Of a DNA stretch of 64,000 bases, positions 16,651 through 25,938 are shown piece by piece. Location: positions 310,001 to 374,000 of the forward strand of contig NZ_VDDA01000004.1 of the NCBI RefSeq assembly GCF_006151805.1, in the 5' to 3' direction. Made by a program: the position numbers and the translations under genes. Every line of letters begins with the position of its first letter. Positions within the stretch are counted from its first letter, which is position 1. The notes beneath the pieces were generated by a model, which worked only from the letters and a program-made list of their open reading frames with translations, did no database searches and was not told the origin of the DNA. This DNA is from Methylobacterium terricola (GTDB taxonomy: Bacteria > Pseudomonadota > Alphaproteobacteria > Rhizobiales > Beijerinckiaceae).

Positions 16651-18054
16651 ATGCCCCGCGTGACCACGCTCCTGCCCGCGACCGAGGGCGCCGTCCCGAT
16701 CCGCTGCGTCGATGCCGCCGGCTGGCCGGCGGTCGCGGCGGAGCTGCCGCCGCTCGCCGCCGCCTTCGCGACCGCCAGCGGGTTCGAGGCCAAGCCGGGC
16801 CGCATCGCCCTGCTGCCGGGGCCGGACGGGACGCTGGCGACCGTGCTGTTCGGGGTCGAGGCCGGCGAGCGGGGCGATCCGTTCGCGGTCGGGCGCCTGC
16901 CCGACGCCCTGCCGGAGGGAACGTACCGGTTCGAGGCACTGCCCGGAGATCCGGCGCTCGCCGCCCTCGCCTGGCAGCTCTCAGGGTACCGCTTCGGCCG
17001 CTATCGCGACCGGCCGGCGCCGAAGGCCCGCCTCGTCGCGCCGGACGGCGTCGATGCCGGCGAGATCGACCGCATCGCGCGGGCGGTCGCCGCCGGCCGC
17101 GACCTCGTCAACACCCCGGCGAACGACCTCGGCCCGGCGGAGATCGAGGCGGCGGCCCGCGCGCTGGCCGAGCGCTTCGGCGCCGCCTGCACCGTGGTGT
17201 CGGGCGAGGCGCTGGAGCGGGGTTTTCCGCTCGTCGCGGCGGTCGGCCGGGCCTCGCCGCGGGCGCCGCGCCTGATCGACCTCACCTGGGGAGAGGCCGA
17301 CGCGCCGAAGGTGACCCTCGTCGGCAAGGGCGTGGTGTTCGACACCGGCGGCCTCGACATCAAGCCCTCGGCGGCGATGCTGCTGATGAAGAAGGACATG
17401 GCCGGTGCCGCGGTGGCGCTGGCGGCGGCCGAGATGGTGATGGGCGCCGGCCTGCCCGTCCGCCTGCGGGTGCTGATCCCGACGGTCGAGAACGCGATCA
17501 ACGGCGAGGCTTTCCGCCCCGGCGACGTGCTGGCGAGCCGGAAGGGTCTCACCGTCGAAATCGGCAATACCGACGCGGAAGGCCGGCTGATCCTGGCCGA
17601 CGCGCTGGCGCTGGCCGACGAGGAGGCGCCCGATCTCGTCTTCGACTTCGCCACCCTGACGGGGGCGGCCCGGGTGGCGCTCGGCCCCGACCTGCCCGCC
17701 CTGTTCACCGAGGACGACGCGCTGGCCGGCGAGCTGGCCGCCATCGGCCTCGCGGTCAACGACCCGGTCTGGCGCATGCCGCTCTGGGGCCCCTACGCGT
17801 CCCTGCTCGATTCGAAGATCGCCGACCTCAACAACGTGTCGGGCGGCCCCTTCGCGGGCGCCGTCACCGCGGCCCTGTTCCTGCGCCGCTTCGCGACGAA
17901 GGCCGGGGCGCATGTCCACCTCGACCTCTACGGCTGGAACGCGGGGACCAAGCCGGGCCGCCCTGAGGGCGGCGAGGTGCAGACCGCGCGCCTCGTCTAC
18001 GCCCTGCTGAAAGCCCGCTACGCGGTGCCGGGCGAGGCCCGCTCCGCCTCGTAG
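16651..18054 (+). CDS. Leucyl aminopeptidase family protein (M17)
   Basis: This 467-residue cytosolic metallopeptidase removes N-terminal residues from peptides. The M17 signature NTDAEGRL is present, with the metal and catalytic ligands in VGKGVVFDTGGLDIKPS, MKKDMAGAA and the EGRL motif. The N-terminal domain (about 1-150) is the usual regulatory or DNA-binding-type fold. Two starts are possible: the ATG at 16651, adjacent to GGAAGGG, and the GTG at 16660, at better spacing. Its last 37 bases overlap the convergent EcsC gene. Confidence 0.88.
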   Translation: MPRVTTLLPATEGAVPIRCVDAAGWPAVAAELPPLAAAFATASGFEAKPGRIALLPGPDGTLATVLFGVEAGERGDPFAVGRLPDALPEGTYRFEALPGDPALAALAWQLSGYRFGRYRDRPAPKARLVAPDGVDAGEIDRIARAVAAGRDLVNTPANDLGPAEIEAAARALAERFGAACTVVSGEALERGFPLVAAVGRASPRAPRLIDLTWGEADAPKVTLVGKGVVFDTGGLDIKPSAAMLLMKKDMAGAAVALAAAEMVMGAGLPVRLRVLIPTVENAINGEAFRPGDVLASRKGLTVEIGNTDAEGRLILADALALADEEAPDLVFDFATLTGAARVALGPDLPALFTEDDALAGELAAIGLAVNDPVWRMPLWGPYASLLDSKIADLNNVSGGPFAGAVTAALFLRRFATKAGAHVHLDLYGWNAGTKPGRPEGGEVQTARLVYALLKARYAVPGEARSAS

Positions 18055-18992
18055 GCCTCGCGCACCAGGGTCTTGCCGTAGCGGCGCTCCAGCCGCCGCA
18101 CGGTGAAGTGGCCGCGGGCGATGGACTGGAAATGGTCCATGAAGGCGGTGTTGACCGCGGCTCCGCCGATGGCGCCGAGCACCGGCACCGCCTGGGCAGC
18201 GAGCTTCTGCGACACCACTCCCCCGAACCGGGCGCCGACCTGGCCGGCGAAGCGCATCAGCGCCGGCGCGCTCTCGTCGAGAAGGCCGCGCCCGGCGGCG
18301 TAGCGGGCCGCCTCCGACATCGCCTTGGCGAGCGCGCCGCGGACCGCGAAATAGCCGCTCTCGGCCGCGTTGCCCGTCGCCCCGTCCGCCTGCGTCGCGC
18401 CGCGGCCGCCGAGGGCGAAGACCTGCATGCAGGCGAGCGCGGCCTCCGGATCGCCGAGATCCTCGCCCTCGCGCTGGGCGATCTCGGCGATCGAGCGCAG
18501 CATCAGGGTGGTGGAGAGCGGCAGCTCGACGGCGAGCGTGGTGATGCCGAAGGCGCCGCCGATCGCGCCCGACACCGCCGCCAGCGCCTTGTGGCCGCGG
18601 TCGCCGGGCGGGAAGCGTTCGAGCAGCTCCATCGCGCGGCTGCGCCACGAGGCCGGGAAGGACGGGGAGACGTCGGGGCCGAGCGGCACCAGCGCGCCGG
18701 CCTCCGGCGCGGTCTCGGCCGCTTTCGGCAGGGTGGCGAGGGCGACGTGCAGGGCGCCGCGCATGGCCGTCTCGGTGGCGTGGCCGACCGCGTCGACGAC
18801 CGGCGCCGGCAGGGCGCGGGTGATCATGTCGAGGGGCGCACCGGCCATCGCCGACAGCCGGCCGGCGAGGCTCGGCCGCTCCAATGCCTCGACCGCCCGG
18901 CGTAAGGCGCTGCGGTCCTCGGCGCTCAGGGGCTCCGGCGCCCCGAGCGGGACGGGGGACGGGGCGGGCTCGACGGCGACGATCTCGGACAC
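18018..18992 (-). CDS. EcsC family protein
   Basis: This 324-residue protein matches the EcsC family, with its central Gly/Ala-rich amphipathic region (AVSGAIGGAFGITTLAVELP), the conserved TTLMLRSIAEIAQREGEDL, and a second Gly-rich stretch (VPVLGAIGGAAVNTAFMDHF). EcsC was named from the Bacillus ABC transporter operon ecsABC, but stand-alone members are common in proteobacteria and their role is not settled. GAGGGAG precedes the ATG at 18992. The 3' end overlaps the convergent aminopeptidase by 37 bases. Confidence 0.8.
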   Translation of the reverse strand: MSEIVAVEPAPSPVPLGAPEPLSAEDRSALRRAVEALERPSLAGRLSAMAGAPLDMITRALPAPVVDAVGHATETAMRGALHVALATLPKAAETAPEAGALVPLGPDVSPSFPASWRSRAMELLERFPPGDRGHKALAAVSGAIGGAFGITTLAVELPLSTTLMLRSIAEIAQREGEDLGDPEAALACMQVFALGGRGATQADGATGNAAESGYFAVRGALAKAMSEAARYAAGRGLLDESAPALMRFAGQVGARFGGVVSQKLAAQAVPVLGAIGGAAVNTAFMDHFQSIARGHFTVRRLERRYGKTLVREAYEAERASPGTA

Positions 18993-19079
18993 GGACGCTC
19001 CCTCGCGGACGATCAGCGGCTTCCGGGACTAAAGCTGGGGCGCCGGGGGCCGGTTCCGCAAGGGGCGGTCCCCTCCCCC

Positions 19080-20417
19080 TCAGGCCCGGGCCGGCATCTC
19101 GTCGGCCGGTGCCGGGCCGGTCTCGCCGGGCAGCATCCGCAAGGACAGGCAGAGGAGGGTCACCGGGATGCCGACCGCCGCGGTCATCACGAAGAAGGTC
19201 GGATAGCCGAGGGATTCGACCGCGAAGCCCGACAGGCCGCCGACGAACTTGCCCGGCAGGGCATAGAGCGAGGAGAGCAGCGCGTATTGCGTCGCCGCGA
19301 AGGCCGACGAGGTCAGGCTCGACATGTAGGCGATGAGCGCCGTGCCGGCGAAAGCGCCGGCGAAGTTGTCGATGCTGATGCTGGCCACCAGGAGCGGCAG
19401 GTCGTGGCCGGCGAGGGCCAGCCAGGCGAACATCAGGTTGGAGGCGGAGGCCGCGATCCCGCCGATCAGCAGGGCCGGGTACAGCCCGAGCCGGCTCACC
19501 GCGATGCCGCCGGCGAAGGCCCCGGCGATGCCGATCCAGACGCCGTAGACCTTCGAGACCGTGGCGATCTCCGACAGGGAAAACTTCATGTCGATGTAGA
19601 GCGGGTTCGCCATGATGCCGGACACGATGTCGGGCAGGCGATAGACGGTGATCAGCGCCAGGATCAGCACCAGCCCCGAGCCCTTGCGACGCACGAGATC
19701 CGCGAAGGGATCGACCACCGCCTCGCGCAGCGCATGGCGCCAGCCGCGCCGCGGGCCCGGATCCTGCGCCGCCACCTTCGGCGCCGCGAGGGTGCCGGCG
19801 ACCGCCAGGATCATCAGCGCCGCCATGGTGCCGTAGGCCGGCGCCCAGCCGAAGGCGTCGGCGACGAACAGGGCGCCGGCACCGGCGCAGATGCGGGCGA
19901 GGCTGTAGCCGAGCTGGTAGGAGGCCAGCATCATGCCCTGGCGCTCGGTCGGCGCGGAATCGATGCGCCAGCCGTCGACGACGATGTCCTGGGTCGCCGA
20001 GGCGAACGCGATCACCAGGGCGCAGACCACCATGTAGCCCAGCGATACCGCCGGATCGCCCCGGCTCATCGCGATCAGGCCCGCCGCCACGGCGAACTGC
20101 GCCAGCAGCATCCAGGCCCGGCGCCGGCCGAGGAGTCGCGACAGCACCGGCACGTCGAAGCGGTCGATGACCGGCGCCCACAGGAACTTCAGCGTGTAGG
20201 CGAGCGAGACGTAGCTGAGGAGCCCGATGCTCGACCGCTCGATGCCGGCGCTGCGCAGCCAGGCCGACAGGGTGGCGAAGACCAGCAGGATCGGCAGCCC
20301 GGCGCCGAAGCCGAGCACCAGCATCAGGGCCATGCGCCGGTCCGCCACCACGTCCCGCAGGGTGGCGCGGGTGCGCGACAGCCAGCTCGTGCCCTGTCTC
20401 CCGGCCGTCGTCGTCAT
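19080..20417 (-). CDS. ampG: AmpG-like muropeptide MFS permease
   Basis: This 445-residue protein has twelve predicted helices and the AmpG-type MFS pattern: GFGAGLPILLVFATLSAWLR in helix 1, TLKFLWAPVIDRFDVP, SATQDIVVDGWR and NFAGAFAGTALIAYMSSL. AmpG brings anhydro-muropeptides released from peptidoglycan back to the cytosol for recycling. No ampD or beta-lactamase gene is adjacent. The start at 20417 has GAGGAGCG seven bases upstream; an earlier ATG at 20468 lacks a ribosome binding site. Confidence 0.85.
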   Translation of the reverse strand: MTTTAGRQGTSWLSRTRATLRDVVADRRMALMLVLGFGAGLPILLVFATLSAWLRSAGIERSSIGLLSYVSLAYTLKFLWAPVIDRFDVPVLSRLLGRRRAWMLLAQFAVAAGLIAMSRGDPAVSLGYMVVCALVIAFASATQDIVVDGWRIDSAPTERQGMMLASYQLGYSLARICAGAGALFVADAFGWAPAYGTMAALMILAVAGTLAAPKVAAQDPGPRRGWRHALREAVVDPFADLVRRKGSGLVLILALITVYRLPDIVSGIMANPLYIDMKFSLSEIATVSKVYGVWIGIAGAFAGGIAVSRLGLYPALLIGGIAASASNLMFAWLALAGHDLPLLVASISIDNFAGAFAGTALIAYMSSLTSSAFAATQYALLSSLYALPGKFVGGLSGFAVESLGYPTFFVMTAAVGIPVTLLCLSLRMLPGETGPAPADEMPARA

Positions 20418-20694
20418 CGCGCTCCTCGTCTCCCGAAGATTCTGGGAAAGCTCCCGGTGCCGCGTCACATCCTGCCGCCCTTCGAGCCCAGGATGTGGGC
20501 GGGATCATGATGGACAAAGGATTAAGATTGCATCCACCGGAGCTTACGCGGCGGCCGGGAACCCCGCCCCCCGTTGCGGGTTCGCTGATCGGGACAGGGC
20601 CAAAGGCCCCGCTCCGCCCCGGATCGTCCGGGCGGGGCCATCACGCGGGCGGGTGCGGATGATCGGGTTGGACGCTCCGAGGCAGGCTGAGCCG

Positions 20695-21789
20695 ATGACC
20701 GCGCGGGCGGCCGACGCGCCGCAGGCCGCGTCCTTCCTCGCCGCCTTCCAGGCCTCCGAGGCCCCGATGGTGATGACCGATCCCCACCGAGCCGACAACC
20801 CGATCGTGTTCGCCAACCCGGCCTTCTGCCGCCTCACCGGCTACGCGCCGGACGAGGTCGTCGGCCGCAATTGCCGCTTCCTGCAGGGACCCGACACCGA
20901 TCCGGCCGCCGTCGCCCGGGTGCGCGAGGCGGTGGCGCTCGGCGAGCCGTTGCAGATCGACATCCTGAACTACCGCAAGGACGGTCATCCGTTCTGGAAC
21001 TCCATGACCCTCACGCCGGTCCGGGACGAGGACGGAACCCTGCGTTCCTACTTCGCGGTGCTCACCGACGTGACCCGGGCGCGGCAGGCCGAGCGGGCGC
21101 TCGCCCGGGAGAAGGACGGGCTCGCCCAGGACATCGAGGCGCGCAACCGGGCGCTGCAATCCGCCCTCGACCAGCAGACCGCCCTGCTGCACGAGGTCGA
21201 TCACCGGGTGAAGAACAACCTCCAGGTCATCTCCTCGCTGGTGCTGCTCAAGGCGCGGCGCGCCCGCGACGCGGCCTGCCGCGACGTGCTGCGCAGCATG
21301 GCCGACCGGATCGGGGCGCTCGCCACCGTCCACCGCCTGCTCTACTCGCTCAGCGACGTCGCCCGCTTCGACCTGCGCGACTTCGCCGACGACTTCGCCG
21401 CCGAGCTGGAGGCCGGGATCGATCCCGACCGGATCGCCCTCACGGTCGACGTGGCGGCGGTGGCGGTGCCGGCGTCGATGGCCGCCCCCCTGGCGCTCCT
21501 GGTGCACGAACTGTCCGTCAACGCGGTCCGGCACGCCTTTCCGGGCGAGCGCCATGGCCGGGTCGCCATCACGGCGCGGGTGCATGACGAGCGCCTGATC
21601 CTCGAGGTCCGCGACGACGGCGTCGGCCTGAACCCGCAATCCGACAATCCGGAGGGCTTCGGGCGCGACCTCGTCGGCATGCTGGTGCGCCAGCTGCGCG
21701 GCAGCCTCGCCTTCGAGGACCTGAACCCCGGCACGAGGGCGCATGTCGTGCTGCCCCTCGGCCCCGGCCTCGCCGGAGCCGGGCCTTGA
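20695..21789 (+). CDS. LOV-domain blue-light histidine kinase (HisKA_2), LovK-like
   Basis: This 364-residue protein has an N-terminal LOV domain (about 15-140) containing GRNCRFLQG, with the flavin-adduct Cys60. That residue forms the photocycle bond with FMN. A short linker leads to a HisKA_2 dimerisation domain (LLHEVDHRVKNNLQ, phosphoacceptor His170), and then a HATPase_c domain (LVHELSVNAVRHAF, DDGVGL). This is the layout of Caulobacter LovK, a soluble photosensor that feeds the general stress response. The next gene is a single-domain receiver, as in lovK-lovR. An upstream ATG at 20659 is also possible. Confidence 0.87.
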   Translation: MTARAADAPQAASFLAAFQASEAPMVMTDPHRADNPIVFANPAFCRLTGYAPDEVVGRNCRFLQGPDTDPAAVARVREAVALGEPLQIDILNYRKDGHPFWNSMTLTPVRDEDGTLRSYFAVLTDVTRARQAERALAREKDGLAQDIEARNRALQSALDQQTALLHEVDHRVKNNLQVISSLVLLKARRARDAACRDVLRSMADRIGALATVHRLLYSLSDVARFDLRDFADDFAAELEAGIDPDRIALTVDVAAVAVPASMAAPLALLVHELSVNAVRHAFPGERHGRVAITARVHDERLILEVRDDGVGLNPQSDNPEGFGRDLVGMLVRQLRGSLAFEDLNPGTRAHVVLPLGPGLAGAGP

Positions 21790-22202
21790 GCGGGGTCGCC
21801 CTGCGGGTCCTGATCGTCGAGGACGAGGTGTTCATCGCCCTCGAGCTCGAATGCCTGCTGGAGGAGGCCGGCCACGTGCCGGTCGGCGTCGCCACCCGCT
21901 CGGCCGAGGCGATCGCGCTCGCTCGCGACCTCGCCCCCGACGTCGCCCTCGTCGACATCCACCTCGCCGACGGCCCGACCGGCGTCGCGGTCGCTCAGGC
22001 CCTGAGCGCCCAGGCGGGGACGGTCGTGCTGTTCACGACAGCCAACGCCAAGCGCGTGCCCCCGGACTTTGCGGGAGCGGTCGGGATCATCGCCAAGCCG
22101 TATTCGGAGCGGGTGATCCGCGCGGCGCTCGCCTACGTGGCCGGGCGGTATCACGGCGGGGCGGCGACCGGGGCGCCGGACGGGGTGGTGCTGGCGCCGT
22201 AG
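21786..22202 (+). CDS. Single-domain response regulator, LovR-like
   Basis: This 138-residue protein is a CheY-like receiver with no output domain. It has the acidic pair E12/D13, the phospho-acceptor Asp57 in LVDIHLADG and the conserved Lys in IIAKPYS. It starts at a TTG (21786) overlapping the kinase stop (TTGA), so it is translationally coupled to the LOV kinase. It probably draws phosphate from the kinase; in Caulobacter LovR plays that part. No other partner is nearby. Confidence 0.82.
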   Translation: MSGVALRVLIVEDEVFIALELECLLEEAGHVPVGVATRSAEAIALARDLAPDVALVDIHLADGPTGVAVAQALSAQAGTVVLFTTANAKRVPPDFAGAVGIIAKPYSERVIRAALAYVAGRYHGGAATGAPDGVVLAP

Positions 22203-22353
22203 GGATCCGGGGACGGCACGGCGCAATCCGACTGGGCGACGCGCTTCGCGGGACCTCGACCCGATCGGCAGACGTGACGCGTCCCGGGGCGTCCCGAGTT
22301 TCCAGACACGGCACCGGAATGACGACGGAGAGCGTCAGGTCCGTTTGGCCTGG

Positions 22354-22929
22354 TCACGACAGGTCGTGCAGCGCCTTGCCCATCGGGCCTCCGACCGTGA
22401 AGTCGGAGAACTTGACCCTCAACCCAGCACGTTCCGGCGTACAGCACATCGGACCGACACTGTAAGGTCCAGCAGGGAACGGGCACAGCCGCATGAGCGG
22501 CCAATGCACTCCGTCGGATGAGACCTGCAGCCGGAGCACGCCGGCGGCCACTGTCGCGCGCAGCCAGAAATCCCCCGGGTCATGTCCGTAGGGCGCTGTC
22601 GCCCAATCAGACCGGTCGACCGTCAAAACGCTGCTGATCATCGGCAGACCGTCCGACCATTCGATCCCCGCCTTGACCCACTGGCGCGGCGAGACACGCA
22701 CCATCAGGCCGGCCTGATCGTACAGATCCTCGTACTGCGCCTGAACCCGCACCTGCGCGGTGAAATCGCCGACGCTCATCACCCCGAGGAAGTGGCCCGT
22801 ATCGCGGGTGAATCCATAATGGGTTTCCCGCCAGAAATCGGTGGCCCGATCCGTGACGACGTGGAGGGCTCCGTGCTCCCGTCGCCACGTGACCGGCTCG
22901 TTGAGCCAGACCCCGTCCTCGACGCTCAT
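22354..22929 (-). CDS. DUF1349 domain protein
   Basis: This 191-residue protein belongs to DUF1349, a concanavalin-like beta-sandwich fold. Signs are WRREHGALHV, the aromatic-rich HYGFTRDTGHFLG, YDQAGLMVRVSPRQWVKAGIEW and the ending PFPAGPYSVGPMCCTPE. Members are poorly characterised, and some bind carbohydrate. Its start overlaps the mutS stop by one base (ATGA), so it is coupled to mutS translation, an unexpected partner. Confidence 0.82.
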   Translation of the reverse strand: MSVEDGVWLNEPVTWRREHGALHVVTDRATDFWRETHYGFTRDTGHFLGVMSVGDFTAQVRVQAQYEDLYDQAGLMVRVSPRQWVKAGIEWSDGLPMISSVLTVDRSDWATAPYGHDPGDFWLRATVAAGVLRLQVSSDGVHWPLMRLCPFPAGPYSVGPMCCTPERAGLRVKFSDFTVGGPMGKALHDLS

Positions 22930-25742
22930 CACCCCTCCGCCCGCGCCGCCTTCAACCGATAGAGCGCATCCAGCGCCTCCCGCGGGCTCAACGAATCCGG
23001 GTCGATCCCGTCGAGGAGCAGCCCGACCGGGTCGGGCTTCGCCACCGGCGGGGCCGGCGGCGGCGGGCCGGCCGGCATCGCGGAAAACAGCGGCAGCTCG
23101 GCCGGGGCCTTCCGCCGCCCAGACCCGCCCTCCCCCCGCTCCAATTCGGCGAGGAGCGCCTTGGCGCGGGCGATCACCGCGGCGGGCAGGCCGGCCAGCC
23201 GCGCGACCTGGAGGCCGTAGGAGCGGTCGGCGGCGCCGGGCACCACCTCGTGCAGGAACACCACGTCGCCCTTCCACTCCGTCACCTTGAGGGTGGCGTT
23301 GGAGAGCCGGTCGAGGCGCTGGGCGAGACCTGTCAGCTCGTGGAAGTGGGTGGCGAACAGCGCCCGGCAGCCATTGGCGCCGTGCAGGTGCTCCAGGCAG
23401 GCCCAGGCGATCGACAACCCGTCGAAGGTCGCGGTGCCGCGGCCGATCTCGTCGAGGACGACGAGGGAGCGCTTGGTCGCCTGGTTCAGGATCGCGGCGG
23501 TCTCGACCATCTCGACCATGAAGGTCGAGTGGCCCCGCGCCAGGTCGTCGGCAGCACCCACGCGGGAGAACAGCCGGTCGACGAGACCGAGATGGGCGGA
23601 CGTCGCCGGCACGAAGGCGCCCATCTGGGCGAGCACCGCGATCAGCGCGTTCTGGCGCAGGAAGGTCGACTTGCCGCCCATGTTCGGGCCGGTGACGAGG
23701 AGGATCTGGCCCGCCGTGTCGCCGGAGAGGTCGCAGGCATTGGCGATGAAGGCCTCGCCGGCCTTCGTCAGCGCCGCCTCGACGACGGGGTGGCGCCCGC
23801 CCTCGATCCGGAAGGCGAGTCCGTCATCGACGACCGGCCGGGTCCAGTTCAGCTCGACCGCGAGTTCGGCGTGCGAGGCCGCCACGTCGAGGGCGGCCAG
23901 CGCGCCTGCCGCCGCGACGATCGAGTCGGATTCCGCCATCACGGCCTTGGACAGGCTCTCGAAGATCTCGAGCTCGAGGGCCAGCCCCCGGCCGGCGGCG
24001 TTGGCGATCTTGGTCTCGAGGTCGCCCAGCTCGACGCTGGTGAAGCGCATCGCGTCCACCATGGTCTGGCGGTGGACGAAGGTGGCGCGCCAGGGATCCT
24101 TCAGCAGCGTCTCGCCGACGGCCTGCGGCACCTCGATGAAGTAGCCGAGCAGGTTGTTGTGCTTGATCCGGAGCGTGCGGCAGCCGGTGTCGGCGGCGTA
24201 GCGGGCCTGGAGGCCGGCCACCACCTGACGCGAATCGCGCTGGAGCGTACGCGTCTCGTCGAGCTCGGGGCGGTAGCCCTCGCGCACGAAGTTGCCGTCG
24301 CGACGCTGGAGCGGCAGGTCGTCGGCGAGCGCCGCGGCGAGGTCGTCGGCGAGCGCCTCGTCGAGGCCGGCGAGGATCCGGGCGGCCTTGCCGATTTCGC
24401 CCGGCAGGGCGCCGGCCCCGGCGAGCGCCGTCGCGATGCCGCGGGCGGCGAGCAGCCCGTCGCGCAAAGCCGCGAGGTCGCGGGGCCCGGCGCGGCCGAG
24501 CGAGATCCGCGACAGGGCGCGGGCCATGTCGGGGGCCCGCGCCAGCTCGGCCCGGAGTTCGGCCCGCAGGGCCGCCTCGCCGACCAGGAACTCGACCGCG
24601 TCGTGCCGGCGCCGGATCAGCGCGAGGTCGGTCGAGGGGCCGGCGAGCCGCTCGGCGAGGAGCCGGGCGCCGGCACCGCCGACCGTGCGGTCGATGGCGG
24701 CGAGCAGGCTGCCCGACCGCTCGCCCGAGAGGGTGCGGGTGAGTTCGAGGTTCTGGCGCGTCGCCGCGTCGATCATCAGACTCGCGCCCGCCGCTTGGCG
24801 GGCCGGCGGGCCCAACGTCACCTTGGCGCCGAGCTGGGTGCGGGCGATGTAATGCAGCACCGCGCCCGCCGCCGCGACCTCGACCCGGCTGAAGGTGCCG
24901 AAGCCGTCGAGGGTCTGGACGCCGAACTGCTCCTTCAACGCCCGCTCGGCGGAGGCCGGATCGACGTCGCCGCGCCCGACCGGGGTCACCGCGGCTTTGG
25001 CGTCACGCCACAGGCGGGCGAGGTCGGGGTCCTGATAGATCCCCTCCGCCATCACGATCTCGCGCGGGTCGAGCCTCGCGATCTCGGCCGACAGACCTGC
25101 ACCCTCGACCTCGCCGAGCGAGAAGCGCCCGGTCGAGATGTCGACGGCGGCAAGGCCGTAGCACCAGGCTGACTCCGAGGTGCGCCGGCGGGCGAGCGCC
25201 AGCAGCACGTTGGCCCGGCCGGGATCGAGCAGGCGGTCTTCCGTGATGGTGCCGGGGGTCACGAGGCGCACGACCTCGCGCCGCACCACCGATTTCGAGC
25301 CACGCTTCTTCGCCTCGGCCGGATCCTCGGTCTGCTCGCAGACCGCGACACGGTGACCGAGGCCGATCAGGCGCTGGAGGTAATCGTCCGAGCGCTCGAC
25401 CGGCACGCCGCACATCGGGATGTCGGCGCCGGCATGCTTGCCGCGGCGGGTCAGCACGATGCCGAGCGCGCGCGCGGCGGTCTCGGCGTCCTCGAAGAAC
25501 AGCTCGTAGAAATCCCCCATGCGGTAGAACAGCAGGGAGTCCGGGTTCGCCGCCTTGATCTCGATGTACTGCGCCATCATCGGCGAGACCTTGGTCTCGT
25601 CGTCGGGGGCGGCGGCCCGGCGGGTGCGGGCGGGCGGCGGCGGCGCCTCGTCGGCCGGCTCGTAAGCCTCGTTGCGCAGCAGGCGGCCGGTATCGCTATC
25701 CATCGTCATGAGATCAGGGGGCTGTCGTCGCATCCGCGGCAT
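22929..25742 (-). CDS. mutS: DNA mismatch repair protein MutS
   Basis: MutS recognises base mismatches and short loops and recruits MutL. This 937-residue protein has all five domains: the mismatch-binding domain I with [11 protein letters not shown] (Phe and Glu of the F-x-E motif) near residue 80, connector, core and clamp, then the ATPase with [13 protein letters not shown] (Walker A, about residue 685), [10 protein letters not shown] (Walker B) and ATHFHEL. The first residues are variable; ATGs at 25742, 25709 and 25703 are all possible, and none has a clear ribosome binding site. The stop overlaps the start of the DUF1349 gene. Confidence 0.95.
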   Translation of the reverse strand: MPRMRRQPPDLMTMDSDTGRLLRNEAYEPADEAPPPPARTRRAAAPDDETKVSPMMAQYIEIKAANPDSLLFYRMGDFYELFFEDAETAARALGIVLTRRGKHAGADIPMCGVPVERSDDYLQRLIGLGHRVAVCEQTEDPAEAKKRGSKSVVRREVVRLVTPGTITEDRLLDPGRANVLLALARRRTSESAWCYGLAAVDISTGRFSLGEVEGAGLSAEIARLDPREIVMAEGIYQDPDLARLWRDAKAAVTPVGRGDVDPASAERALKEQFGVQTLDGFGTFSRVEVAAAGAVLHYIARTQLGAKVTLGPPARQAAGASLMIDAATRQNLELTRTLSGERSGSLLAAIDRTVGGAGARLLAERLAGPSTDLALIRRRHDAVEFLVGEAALRAELRAELARAPDMARALSRISLGRAGPRDLAALRDGLLAARGIATALAGAGALPGEIGKAARILAGLDEALADDLAAALADDLPLQRRDGNFVREGYRPELDETRTLQRDSRQVVAGLQARYAADTGCRTLRIKHNNLLGYFIEVPQAVGETLLKDPWRATFVHRQTMVDAMRFTSVELGDLETKIANAAGRGLALELEIFESLSKAVMAESDSIVAAAGALAALDVAASHAELAVELNWTRPVVDDGLAFRIEGGRHPVVEAALTKAGEAFIANACDLSGDTAGQILLVTGPNMGGKSTFLRQNALIAVLAQMGAFVPATSAHLGLVDRLFSRVGAADDLARGHSTFMVEMVETAAILNQATKRSLVVLDEIGRGTATFDGLSIAWACLEHLHGANGCRALFATHFHELTGLAQRLDRLSNATLKVTEWKGDVVFLHEVVPGAADRSYGLQVARLAGLPAAVIARAKALLAELERGEGGSGRRKAPAELPLFSAMPAGPPPPAPPVAKPDPVGLLLDGIDPDSLSPREALDALYRLKAARAEG

Positions 25743-25804
25743 CGTGGTCGGGCAGACTACCAGAGGCTCGTGCCCGCGTTCCAGGCCGGCACTTCGGGGA
25801 TGAT

Positions 25805-25820
25805 GGGGATGATCATCCCC
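25805..25820. promoter_or_regulatory. Perfect 16-bp palindrome in the mutS/malic enzyme divergent region
   Basis: The sequence GGGGATGATCATCCCC is an exact palindrome. It lies 63 bases from the mutS start and 119 bases upstream of the malic enzyme start, followed by an AT-rich GGTTTAAAAT that could hold a -10 element. It may be an operator; no known regulator is assigned. Confidence 0.4.
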
Positions 25821-25938
25821 GGTTTAAAATGGGTCGGCGGCGGGTGTCAGCGCCGCAGCGCCGCTTGAGCCGGCCGGGTCATGGCCCTAAGGGACGTGTC
25901 CCCTTGAGTCTGATCCCGGTCGCAGAGAAGAGCTTGGC

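Noticed and set aside
16981..20517. Very long minus-strand open frame of about 1180 codons
   Set aside because: It crosses three real genes in other frames, is Arg/Gly/Ala-rich and has no domain; it is a by-product of high GC.
23250..25172. Long plus-strand frame opposite mutS
   Set aside because: It is antisense to a well-supported gene and has no family signature.
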